DNA from: Bacteroidota bacterium
GTDB taxonomy: Bacteria; Bacteroidota; Bacteroidia; Bacteroidales; Tannerellaceae
Direction of reading: 5' to 3'
Assembly (NCBI GenBank): GCA_023429375.1
Contig: JAEYVY010000019.1
Location: 30,072-94,071, forward strand
DNA length: 64,000 bases
The translations under genes were made by a program, and so were the position numbers. Shown here piece after piece: positions 27,195-35,802 of the stretch. The stretch's first letter is position 1. The number at the start of each line of letters is the position of its first letter. Below the pieces are notes generated by a model that searched no databases, had not been told where the DNA came from, and saw only the letters and a list, made by a program, of their open reading frames with translations.

Positions 27195-27247
27195 ACAAAC
27201 AAGAAAAGGGAGGAACAATGTTTCTCCCTTTTCTTGTTTGTATTCAT
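27195..27247 (+). terminator. Strong terminator after yidC
   Basis: The arms ACAAACAAGAAAAGGGAG (27195-27212) and CTCCCTTTTCTTGTTTGT (27224-27241) pair over 18 bp without mismatch around an 11-nt loop. Confidence 0.9.
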
Positions 27248-27524
27248 TGATAATAAAAGGCTTCAAAATAGCAAAATAACACAACGCTATGTAATGTTTC
27301 CTTGTTTTGGTTAACAAATGATACCCCAAGTTGAGGAATCAAGATTGTTTGTAGCAAACGGAAACAAATCCCCCCCTTATACTTTACATTATCTATCCCG
27401 CTAATAGTAAGGCAAAACATACATTTGTTACAGTTTAATTTGTTAGCACTTAATTTTCAATTTATGTGTTGACCTTAAAAATCTAATTAGAATATTCTAT
27501 TTATTCAACTTAAATCAATTCTTT
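27248..27524 (+). promoter_or_regulatory. Leader region of the susC operon
   Basis: This 277-nt AT-rich gap holds no gene that I can support. It contains a C7 run (27370-27376), a -7-like TACATTTG at 27420-27427 without a good -33 box, the direct repeat ATTTGTTA (27423-27430 and 27438-27445) and the perfect palindrome TAGAATATTCTA (27488-27499), 25 nt before the susC ATG. The susC promoter must lie here, but I cannot fix it. Confidence 0.4.
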
Positions 27525-30500
27525 ATGAAAGAAAAATGCCGTACATTTTCTTTGTACAAGCTATCCCGTAGCTTTGTTCAAATGGTAATTGTTGCATCTT
27601 TTCTGCTTGCAAGCAGTGTAACTGCCTTTGCGCAAACAGGAATGAAAGTGAAAGGAGTGGTTACCTCAGGATCAGATGGATTTCCATTGATTGGGGTTAA
27701 CGTAGTACAAAAAGGAACCACAAATGGAACTGTAACAGATTTAGACGGGAACTATGAGTTAACGGTAACCGCTAATGCCGAATTAGAGTTTTCGTATATC
27801 GGCTTTTTAAATCAAACAGTTCGTGTTACTGCCGGTCAAACCACTTACAATGTTATTATGAAAGAAGACTCCCAGTCTTTGGAAGAAGTAGTAGTAGTTG
27901 GTTACGGTGTTCAGAAAAAGAAACTTTTAACAGGAGCTACTGTTCAGGTGAGCGGTGACAATCTGCAAAAGTTAAGTACCACTAATGCCCTATCGGCACT
28001 TCAAAGCCAAACTCCAGGTGTTAACATTACCCAAAGTTCAGGACAACCAGGCGAAGGTTTCAAAGTAAACATTCGTGGATTAGGTACAGTAGGTAACGCT
28101 TCACCATTATACGTAATCGATGGTGTGGCTGGAGGAGACATCAACAACCTGAACCCTTCAGACATCGAATCGATCGACGTATTAAAAGATGCTGCTTCGG
28201 CTGCTATCTACGGTGCGCGTGCTGCTAACGGTGTAATCCTTGTTACAACAAAACAGGGTAAAGCCGGAAAAACTTCATTAGCTTATGATGCGTTCTATGG
28301 TTTCCAATATCTGGCTAAAAGAGCAGATATGCTACATGCTAAAGAATACATGACTATTGTTGATGAAATTCGTTTTAATGAAGCAAACCCATTATATGAT
28401 TGGGAAAACTTGCTACCACAGAACATTTACACCTCAGTAATGAATGGTACGTGGAAAGGTACGGACTGGATGAACGAAGCATACAACGAAGCAGCTCCGA
28501 CACAAAACCACGCTATCAACCTAACCGGAGGTAATGACCTTTCTAAATTCTCTATTGGGGTTTCTTATACCGGACAAGAAGGTATCTTAGGAAAACCGGT
28601 TCAATCTGACTACGAACGTTATACAGGTCGTATCAATTCTGATCATGTTTTACTAAAAGGTAATGGATTCGACATTATCAAAATCGGAGAAACATTGAAC
28701 TTCAATTACAACAACAAGTCAGGTATCGCTATCGGTAATATATACTGGAACTCTGTACACGATTTATTGATAGGTAACCCTCTTTTACCAGCTTATAATG
28801 CTGATGGATCATACTATGATTATGACAGCAAAATAGCTGATGGTTGGAACTTTGACGGTAACACAGGCAACCCTCTTGCCAACATGGCTCTTTCAACAAG
28901 AGGTTTGAACAGATCAGACAGCTACGGTCTGCAAAGTAGTGCTTATCTGGAAGTACAACCTATCAAAAACTTAGTTTTAAGATCACAGTTTGGTTTCAAG
29001 TTCAGTGCTTCTCGTTATCGTGCATATGAAGGTATCAGACATCTGTCTAATAACATTAATGTAACGATGGATAATGTAGTTCAAAATGCAAGCTCTGGCC
29101 ACAACTGGACATTGGATAATACCATCGCTTATAGCTTTGACATTGATCAGACTCATCATTTTGATGCTGTTGTTGGTCAATCTATGGAAAAATGGGGCTT
29201 TGGAGCTAACGTTGAAGCAACTGGTAACAATTCAATATTCCCGGGCTCTTTAGATTATGCTTGGATTGACAATACAAAACCCACAGAACTTTCCCAACGT
29301 AATGCATCAGGTAGCCCATGGGGCGAAGGAGCTATCGCTTCTTTCTTCGGACGTGTAAACTACAACTACATGGAGAAATACATGTTCTCCGCAATCTTAA
29401 GAGCTGACGGTTCATCTAACTTCGCAAGAGGTAATCGCTGGGGTTACTTCCCTTCATTGTCTGCTGGTTGGGTAATGACAAACGAAAGTTTCTTTGAAGA
29501 CACAAAAGGATGGTTAGACTTTTTGAAGATCCGCGCAAGCTGGGGACAGAACGGTAATGCTGACATCTCCAACTTCCAATATTTGTCAACCATTGCTTTT
29601 GACACAAGTAACGGATACTACTTCTCTCCTGACAAGAAGACTCAAACAGTTGGTGGCTATGCTGATATTCTTGCAAACCCGGATGTGACTTGGGAAACAT
29701 CAGAACAGTTAAATATTGGTTTCGACTCTCGTTTCTTGAACGGACGTTTAGGTTTAGTTTTCGATTGGTATAAAAAGAAAACAATCGACTGGTTGGTATC
29801 AGCTCCTATTCCTGCAGTTTGGGGATTGAACGCTCCTTATGTAAATGGTGGTGACGTTGAGAATAAAGGTGTTGAACTTTCATTAAATTGGAATGACAAC
29901 ATTGGTGATTTCAACTATGGAGCTACAGTAAACTTTGCTCACAATAAGAACGAAATAACTCGTATCGCAAACTCAGAAGGTATCATCCATGGACCAAGTG
30001 ACGTATTAAGTCAGGGAACAACTGAAATGTACCGTGCAGAAGTAGGTTATCCAATTGGTTACTTCTATGGTTATAAAACGGCAGGTGTATTTCAGAACTG
30101 GGATCAGGTAAACAACACGAAAGCAAAATATGCAGGAGCTCAACCGGGTGACCTCATCTTTGTTGATACAAATAGAGACGGCGTTATCAGCGAAACTGAC
30201 CGCACACAAATTGGTGATCCGAACCCGGATTATACATTAGGTTTGAATCTGAACTTCAGCTATAAAGGTTTTGACTTGAACATCACAGGTAATGGTCTAT
30301 TCGGTCATCAGATTGCTAAGTCCTATCGTTCGTTTGCTGACTCTCCATTGCAAAACTATACAACTGAAATCTTTGGTCGCTGGACAGGAGAAGGTTCTTC
30401 AAACAAATTGCCACGTCTGACTTCAGGTAGTCACACAAACTGGCAGAATATTTCTGATATCTATATCGAAGATGCTGATTTCTTAAAGATTCAGAACGTA

Positions 30501-30713
30501 ACGTTCGGTTATGACTTTAAGAAGTTGTTTCCAAAAATGCCATTAGGACAAGCTCGCCTTTATGTAACAGCACAAAACCTGTATACATTCACAGGCTATT
30601 CAGGTATGGATCCTGAAGTTGGCTATGGTGCTGATAGCTGGTCAAAAGGTATTGACTTAGGTTTCTACCCTGCTCCTAGAACTTATCTGATTGGTGTTAA
30701 TCTAAAATTTTAA
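27525..30713 (+). CDS. SusC-family TonB-dependent outer-membrane transporter
   Basis: This 1062-aa protein has a signal peptide ending near residue 37 (ASSVTAFAQ), a CarboxypepD_reg-like domain (about 42-115), a TonB box EEVVVVGYG near 127, a plug domain (RGLGTVGNASPLYVIDGV to ARAANGVILVTTK) and a 22-strand-type barrel ending in TYLIGVNLKF. SusC proteins import glycans or other nutrients with a SusD lid. susD follows after 10 nt. There is no STN domain, and no sigma/anti-sigma pair, hybrid two-component regulator or glycoside hydrolase lies beside it, so substrate and control are unclear. Confidence 0.95.
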   Translation: MKEKCRTFSLYKLSRSFVQMVIVASFLLASSVTAFAQTGMKVKGVVTSGSDGFPLIGVNVVQKGTTNGTVTDLDGNYELTVTANAELEFSYIGFLNQTVRVTAGQTTYNVIMKEDSQSLEEVVVVGYGVQKKKLLTGATVQVSGDNLQKLSTTNALSALQSQTPGVNITQSSGQPGEGFKVNIRGLGTVGNASPLYVIDGVAGGDINNLNPSDIESIDVLKDAASAAIYGARAANGVILVTTKQGKAGKTSLAYDAFYGFQYLAKRADMLHAKEYMTIVDEIRFNEANPLYDWENLLPQNIYTSVMNGTWKGTDWMNEAYNEAAPTQNHAINLTGGNDLSKFSIGVSYTGQEGILGKPVQSDYERYTGRINSDHVLLKGNGFDIIKIGETLNFNYNNKSGIAIGNIYWNSVHDLLIGNPLLPAYNADGSYYDYDSKIADGWNFDGNTGNPLANMALSTRGLNRSDSYGLQSSAYLEVQPIKNLVLRSQFGFKFSASRYRAYEGIRHLSNNINVTMDNVVQNASSGHNWTLDNTIAYSFDIDQTHHFDAVVGQSMEKWGFGANVEATGNNSIFPGSLDYAWIDNTKPTELSQRNASGSPWGEGAIASFFGRVNYNYMEKYMFSAILRADGSSNFARGNRWGYFPSLSAGWVMTNESFFEDTKGWLDFLKIRASWGQNGNADISNFQYLSTIAFDTSNGYYFSPDKKTQTVGGYADILANPDVTWETSEQLNIGFDSRFLNGRLGLVFDWYKKKTIDWLVSAPIPAVWGLNAPYVNGGDVENKGVELSLNWNDNIGDFNYGATVNFAHNKNEITRIANSEGIIHGPSDVLSQGTTEMYRAEVGYPIGYFYGYKTAGVFQNWDQVNNTKAKYAGAQPGDLIFVDTNRDGVISETDRTQIGDPNPDYTLGLNLNFSYKGFDLNITGNGLFGHQIAKSYRSFADSPLQNYTTEIFGRWTGEGSSNKLPRLTSGSHTNWQNISDIYIEDADFLKIQNVTFGYDFKKLFPKMPLGQARLYVTAQNLYTFTGYSGMDPEVGYGADSWSKGIDLGFYPAPRTYLIGVNLKF

Positions 30714-30723
30714 TGAATAGAGT

Positions 30724-32481
30724 ATGAAAAAATTAATATATTTATTAGCGACAGTATTCACCTTTGCTAGTTGTGAAAGTTTCCTGGATACAGAAAGCTA
30801 TACAAAGAAGAATACAGGAAATTATCCTAAGACTGCTGATGACGCAATTCAGATGGTTACTGGTATTTATTCCACGTTGAATAAGCCTTTAGCGAATGTA
30901 CAAAACACCTATCTCTATGCTGCTGAATTAGCATCAGACGACCGTTTCGGTGGTGGTGGTGAAAACGATAAAGACATGCAGGTGTTAGACCACTTGTTGT
31001 ATACCAATATGGATCGTTTCAAAACTTTCTGGTCTGACCGCTATTCAGGCATCAGCCGTGCGAATATGGCATTGGCTAATCTGGATAAGGTAGAAGATGT
31101 AGAATTGCGCAACCAATTGATGGGAGAAGTATTGATACTTCGTGCTTTCTTCTACAATGAACTGGTGGAATTATTCGGTAATATACCTTTAATTACAAGT
31201 GTACCTTCAACCGTTGGTGAAGCTTCCGTATATCCTGCTCAAGCATCTCCTGAAGAAGTATATGGTATGATTGCTTCTGACTTGAAGAAAGCAATTGAAA
31301 TCATGCCTTCAAAACCTTGGAAGGAAGTTATTTCCGGAACTGGTCACTTGACAAAATGGACAGCTGAAGCTTTATTGGCACGTGTATTCTTGTTCTACAC
31401 CGGTTTCTATGGTAAAGACGCGCTTCCTCTAATGGCCGAAGATGGATCAATCTCAGGTTCTTTACCTAAGAGTGAAGTAATAGCAGGCTTGGAAGACTGT
31501 ATCGCTAATAGCGGACACAGTTTGGTTAGCGACTTCCGTAGCTTATGGCCTTATTCTAACAAGTTGTCTAAGAAACATTATTCATTTGTAGCTGATGCTC
31601 CTGATTGGGTAAAAGACGGTGAAAATCCTGAACAAGTATTTACAATCAAATGCTCTCACTTGGCTGACTGGAGTACTACAATCGGTTATTCTAACCAATA
31701 CATGCTTCACTTTGCTATCCGTAGCTCGGGGGCAACCGATCAGTACAAGAAAATATTCCCATTCGGACAAGGTTGGGGTGCAGGACCTGTGAACCCTAAA
31801 TTATGGGATGAATGGAAAGCAGCTGAACCTAATGACATCCGTCGTGAAGCTTCTATCCTTGACGCATCACAAACAGAAGATTATGTATATGGTGCAGATA
31901 AGCAAATGGAAGAATCAGGATTCTGGCAAAAGAAGATCATCGCTACTACAGCTGTTAAGTCTTACAATAATGACGGTTCGATGAATGCTCTTTATAATAG
32001 CTTTACCTCATCTAAGGAATACTATGGTGATGGAGAAGATGATGACTTCCAATTAGGACATGAAGTAGACGTTAACATCATTCGTTTTGCAGATGTTCTG
32101 CTTATGCATTCAGAATTGACACAAACTGCTGATGGTATGAACCGTGTACGTGCAAGAGCCGGATTACCTGCTGTTAGCTATTCAGAACAAGCACTTCGCA
32201 ATGAACGTCGTTGGGAGTTGGCCTTCGAAGGCACCAGATGGAGTGATATCAGAAGATGGGGTATTGCTGTGCAAGCCTTGACTAAACAGTTAGGCGCTCC
32301 TATTTGGAACCGTGGTGTTCCTACCACAATGAAGGATCAGGGTGCAGGATATGCTGCTCGTTATGAAGCTACAAAGGGCTTCATGCCAATCCCACAATCT
32401 GAAATCGACTTGTCTGATGGAGTATTAAAACAAAATCCAGGTTGGGATGCTTCTGCTGTGTTTGTAAGCTGGAACGAATAG
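30724..32481 (+). CDS. SusD/RagB-family surface lipoprotein
   Basis: This 585-aa protein has a lipoprotein signal (ATVFTFASC, Cys18) and the SusD layout: an N-terminal SusD-like helical domain with TPR-type repeats (RANMALANLDKVED) and a RagB/SusD C-terminal domain with NERRWELAFEGTRWSDIRRW near residue 495. It forms the extracellular lid of the SusC transporter encoded 10 nt upstream. The substrate cannot be read from the sequence. Confidence 0.95.
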   Translation: MKKLIYLLATVFTFASCESFLDTESYTKKNTGNYPKTADDAIQMVTGIYSTLNKPLANVQNTYLYAAELASDDRFGGGGENDKDMQVLDHLLYTNMDRFKTFWSDRYSGISRANMALANLDKVEDVELRNQLMGEVLILRAFFYNELVELFGNIPLITSVPSTVGEASVYPAQASPEEVYGMIASDLKKAIEIMPSKPWKEVISGTGHLTKWTAEALLARVFLFYTGFYGKDALPLMAEDGSISGSLPKSEVIAGLEDCIANSGHSLVSDFRSLWPYSNKLSKKHYSFVADAPDWVKDGENPEQVFTIKCSHLADWSTTIGYSNQYMLHFAIRSSGATDQYKKIFPFGQGWGAGPVNPKLWDEWKAAEPNDIRREASILDASQTEDYVYGADKQMEESGFWQKKIIATTAVKSYNNDGSMNALYNSFTSSKEYYGDGEDDDFQLGHEVDVNIIRFADVLLMHSELTQTADGMNRVRARAGLPAVSYSEQALRNERRWELAFEGTRWSDIRRWGIAVQALTKQLGAPIWNRGVPTTMKDQGAGYAARYEATKGFMPIPQSEIDLSDGVLKQNPGWDASAVFVSWNE

Positions 32482-32511
32482 TCATTGTCAAACTTAATTT
32501 AGAAAAGTAAT

Positions 32512-33348
32512 ATGAATAAAAAATTATTATATTCTGTAGTTGGTTTAGCCCTGTTCATTACAGCTTGCGAACCTGCTGAAGATAGGGATGTTCTTTCCGG
32601 AGCTGTGACAGCAGACCAAATTAACATTTCGGCCACTCCACAAATTGTCGATGGAAAGAATTCCAATTATATCGAATTAAATAGCGATGGTAACCCTGTT
32701 CTTTCGTCATGGGATTATGGAAGTGGCGTTACGACAGGTACCAAAACAGTTGTTCAGGTGGTTCTGAAAGGCGAAAACCAAATCAAATTCACTGGACGTA
32801 ACCACGATGGTTCTCTTATTGAGAAAACATTAACCGTACAAGTTGACACATTGATCAACGTACCTGCCGAATGGGGTTATTTCTGTGGCTCAGGAGAAAA
32901 GACTTGGGTATGGGATGACACACAAGCCGATGAAGTAGTTTGGGGTAATGGTGGTTATAAAGGCAACACTTCTCCAGGATGGTGGAGAGTAGCTCTGAAT
33001 GATATTGACGAACAGGCAAAAGGCGAAGGACGTGGTGCTCAAATGACATTCGCTATTTCCGGTTCAAAACTGACAATCACCAAATCTGATGGCTCATCAC
33101 AAAGCGGTTCATTCACATTTGATATGAATGCGAAGACCATGGATGATGGTGGTGCTGTTTGGGGTAAAGGTAAGCTGAATACAAAAGTTGTTTCTGTATT
33201 ATGTGGTATCGCTCCTAACGAAGGTGGTGGTCGTGTATATGAATACGATATTTTAAATCTCGACGATGAGAAAATGGCATTAGCCCGTCCTGAACCAGGA
33301 GCTGGTTCTTGGGGTACTGCTTGGTTCTGGATGTTCAGAGCAAAATAA
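32512..33348 (+). CDS. Sus-operon surface lipoprotein, probable glycan binder
   Basis: This 278-aa lipoprotein (lipobox LALFITAC, Cys19) starts with an Ig/PKD-like strand-rich part (about 35-120) followed by a Trp- and Gly-rich C-terminal domain with repeated aromatic motifs (EWGYFCGSGEKTWVW, GWWRVALND, AWFWMFRAK). Its place after susD and the exposed aromatics fit the SusE/SusF or surface-glycan-binding protein slot. I do not recognise a specific family. The operon ends here at a hairpin terminator. Confidence 0.7.
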   Translation: MNKKLLYSVVGLALFITACEPAEDRDVLSGAVTADQINISATPQIVDGKNSNYIELNSDGNPVLSSWDYGSGVTTGTKTVVQVVLKGENQIKFTGRNHDGSLIEKTLTVQVDTLINVPAEWGYFCGSGEKTWVWDDTQADEVVWGNGGYKGNTSPGWWRVALNDIDEQAKGEGRGAQMTFAISGSKLTITKSDGSSQSGSFTFDMNAKTMDDGGAVWGKGKLNTKVVSVLCGIAPNEGGGRVYEYDILNLDDEKMALARPEPGAGSWGTAWFWMFRAK

Positions 33349-33373
33349 TTTGTTAAAAACAGACTACTAATAG

Positions 33374-33407
33374 GAAGGCGAATCGTTATTGGTTCGCCTT
33401 CTTTATC
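33374..33407 (+). terminator. Terminator of the susCD operon
   Basis: Arms GAAGGCGAA (33374-33382) and TTCGCCTTC (33393-33401) pair perfectly around a 10-nt loop and are followed by TTTATCT. Confidence 0.8.
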
Positions 33408-33425
33408 TCTAATTGTATATATTTG
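33393..33425 (+). promoter_or_regulatory. Promoter of the DUF4369-DUF6057 operon
   Basis: TATATTTG at 33418-33425 is a perfect -7 box, 20 nt before the ATG. TTCG at 33393-33396, inside the terminator's right arm, is a weak -33 candidate at a 21-nt spacing. Confidence 0.5.
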
Positions 33426-33445
33426 TATTATAAACTTAGCTTACA

Positions 33446-34036
33446 ATGAATAAATTCCTGTTTGCATTATTCTCCTTCTTGTTTTTTTCCTGTCAGAACG
33501 GAAAAGAATCGTTTCTCATCACAGGTACTGTTCCTGACGGTAAATACGAAAATGAAATCGTTTATTTAGTCCCATTAGAAGGAGCAACCTTCGAGAATGT
33601 GGATTCAACATATATTAAAGACGGACGTTTTAGTTTTTCGGGAACTATCGACTCGTCGTCAATCCATATTATTCGCATGAAACCCATTTTACGTCTACTC
33701 GTAGAAGAACTATTAGTCATTGTCGAACCTGGTACGATTCAGGTCAGGTTAGATTCTATTAGTCAGGCCGGAGGTACTGTGCTAAATGACGCTTTGCAGG
33801 AATGGAAAGAGAAAAAACAAACGTACGATTTAAAAAAACACAACCTAATTGGACTAGCCAAACAGAGTAATAATGCGGATTTGACAGGTGAAATATTGAA
33901 AATTGATTCTGTTTTTTCTGAATATAATTATAGCTTTGTAAAAACTAACAAAGACAATATTGTAGGTGCCTTCGTTTTAAAAACAACCCGGTCAATATTT
34001 AAGCCTGAGCAAATAAGCGAATTAGAAGAACTTTAA
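33446..34036 (+). CDS. DUF4369 lipoprotein without a thioredoxin domain
   Basis: This 196-aa protein has a lipobox (SFLFFSC, Cys16) followed by a DUF4369-type beta domain (FLITGTVPDG to VEPGTIQVRLDS, about 24-108) and a short helical end. In Bacteroidota DUF4369 usually precedes a thioredoxin/AhpC-TSA domain; here the protein stops at EQISELEEL with no CxxC motif. It is the first gene of the DUF6057 cassette, 11 nt before the first DUF6057 gene, and probably shares its transcript. The function is unknown. Confidence 0.75.
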   Translation: MNKFLFALFSFLFFSCQNGKESFLITGTVPDGKYENEIVYLVPLEGATFENVDSTYIKDGRFSFSGTIDSSSIHIIRMKPILRLLVEELLVIVEPGTIQVRLDSISQAGGTVLNDALQEWKEKKQTYDLKKHNLIGLAKQSNNADLTGEILKIDSVFSEYNYSFVKTNKDNIVGAFVLKTTRSIFKPEQISELEEL

Positions 34037-34047
34037 ATACACTTATA

Positions 34048-35802
34048 GTGATCAGACAAGAAAACGATATTTATTTTGGAGGCTTGACAAGAATAGTATT
34101 AGTACTGCTTATAGGCGTACTTTGTTTGTTATTCTTCTTGTTTATTTTGCCTTATGATTTACTCTATCAGGAACAAATGCAATTGTTCTTGCTCTCATCT
34201 GATTATTTCCTATCTTATTTCTCTAAGCCCGGATGGCTGGCCTGTTATATAGGTGATTTTATTACTCAGTTTTATTACTTTAAAGGATTAGGAGCTTTCA
34301 TCATAACCGGAGTCCTTGGTATTGAATTTTTAATATCCCTTATCCTATTTGCACGCATTGGCAAACGAGAAAGCATTTTCTATGCTGTAATTCCGGTACT
34401 ATATGAATGGTTTCTTCATTTAGACCCCAATTACCGTCTGTCTTCCTCTATCTCACTTATTCTGGCTCTTTTATTTTTCCTCTTATATACGTACTTCGAC
34501 AAACAACGTTTGTCATGGATTATAAGCATACTGCTGATGCCCGTATTGTATATCTTTATTGGTAGTCATTTTATAACATTTGGACTGTTAGTCATCCTTT
34601 ACGATATTCTCAACAAACGTTTTTCAGCTATTTTGAATTGGATTGTCATCCTTACCTGCTGCGTAGTAATTCCTCTACTTTTCCGCGAATATTATTTATT
34701 GACCAACCTACAAGCCTATCTTTATCCTGCCGATAAGTTTATCCAGCTTTTGCCGGTACTTCTATTCATCGGATTGTTTATAGGTTATAAACTTTCAATT
34801 CCAAAGCGATCTTTCAAATACAAAAACAGAGAGTCTATCATTTTATACATTTGTATTCTGGGTTTATTCACCGGACTGTTTGTACATCTTGACAGAGATA
34901 GAGAATATTTACTGGGACTAGACTGTGAATCCTATTTCGAAAACTGGGATAAAGTGGCCGCCAAAGCTGAAGCTTACGAATCACAAAACGAAACAGTAAC
35001 CTATTTTGCCAATCTGGCTTGGACGAAACAAAACATACTACCGGATAAACTCTTATCTATATATCAACCGTTTACAAATGGGATGTTCGTTCCCGTTGGT
35101 CCGCAAAGTACACCACTACAGATATTATATAGCGGAGAAATATACTATCAACTTGGCGATATGAATATGGCTCAACATGCGACTATGCTGGCCATGATAT
35201 TCTCGCCTCAAAACAGTAGTTCGCGACTCATCAAACGACTGGCTGAAATCAATCTGATTATTGGAGATACGGCTGTGGTAGACAAATACTTGCGTATGTT
35301 GGACAAAACGCTTTTCTATTCGGATTATGCATCGGATATGAGAAAGATTATGCAAGAAGGAGACAACAATCCCTGGTTGGCCGAGAAACGTGCCTATATT
35401 GCTCAATATGATATACTAAGGAGGGTAACCGATGCTGAAGCCTCCCTTACCATGCTGGTAAACAGCAATCCGACGAATAAGGCTGCACTGGATTATTTAT
35501 TGTGTTATCATCTGTTGAACAAAAATATTCCTGCTTTTTTTGCAGCTTACAATAAATGGTATAAGGAGAAAGAATATCCATTACCTCGTCTCTATGCCGA
35601 AGGGTTGTTAATTGGCCTTACTCAACAAAAGGCGTCAGCGAAACAATTAGAAAGCTACAACATACCAAATGAGATAACTGTCGATTTTATGACTTATACC
35701 AAACGGTATGAGGAAGCAGCAGGTGAAGGTAGCGGATTGCAGGAGGAATATGGGAAATCCTATTGGTTTTATTATCATTACGCTCAAATGACGGACAAAT
35801 GA
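34048..35802 (+). CDS. DUF6057 polytopic membrane protein, copy A
   Basis: This 584-aa protein has about eight to ten hydrophobic segments in residues 14-285 and a soluble C-terminal part (about 290-584) with TPR-like helices (QLGDMNMAQHATMLAMIF, RLAEINLIIGDTAVVDKYL). A motif shared with copy B follows the first segment: YQEQMQLFLLSSDYF then KPGWLACY. I recall the family as DUF6057; no function is known to me. Translation begins at GTG (34048-34050). The stop overlaps the next start as ATGA, so the beta-propeller partner is translationally coupled. No catalytic motif is visible. Confidence 0.75.
   Translation: MIRQENDIYFGGLTRIVLVLLIGVLCLLFFLFILPYDLLYQEQMQLFLLSSDYFLSYFSKPGWLACYIGDFITQFYYFKGLGAFIITGVLGIEFLISLILFARIGKRESIFYAVIPVLYEWFLHLDPNYRLSSSISLILALLFFLLYTYFDKQRLSWIISILLMPVLYIFIGSHFITFGLLVILYDILNKRFSAILNWIVILTCCVVIPLLFREYYLLTNLQAYLYPADKFIQLLPVLLFIGLFIGYKLSIPKRSFKYKNRESIILYICILGLFTGLFVHLDRDREYLLGLDCESYFENWDKVAAKAEAYESQNETVTYFANLAWTKQNILPDKLLSIYQPFTNGMFVPVGPQSTPLQILYSGEIYYQLGDMNMAQHATMLAMIFSPQNSSSRLIKRLAEINLIIGDTAVVDKYLRMLDKTLFYSDYASDMRKIMQEGDNNPWLAEKRAYIAQYDILRRVTDAEASLTMLVNSNPTNKAALDYLLCYHLLNKNIPAFFAAYNKWYKEKEYPLPRLYAEGLLIGLTQQKASAKQLESYNIPNEITVDFMTYTKRYEEAAGEGSGLQEEYGKSYWFYYHYAQMTDK

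Noticed and set aside
29416..29784. A 122-codon minus-strand frame inside susC
   Set aside because: It is antisense to a strongly conserved SusC barrel, has no recognisable domain and no promoter; long open antisense frames are expected in this codon usage.
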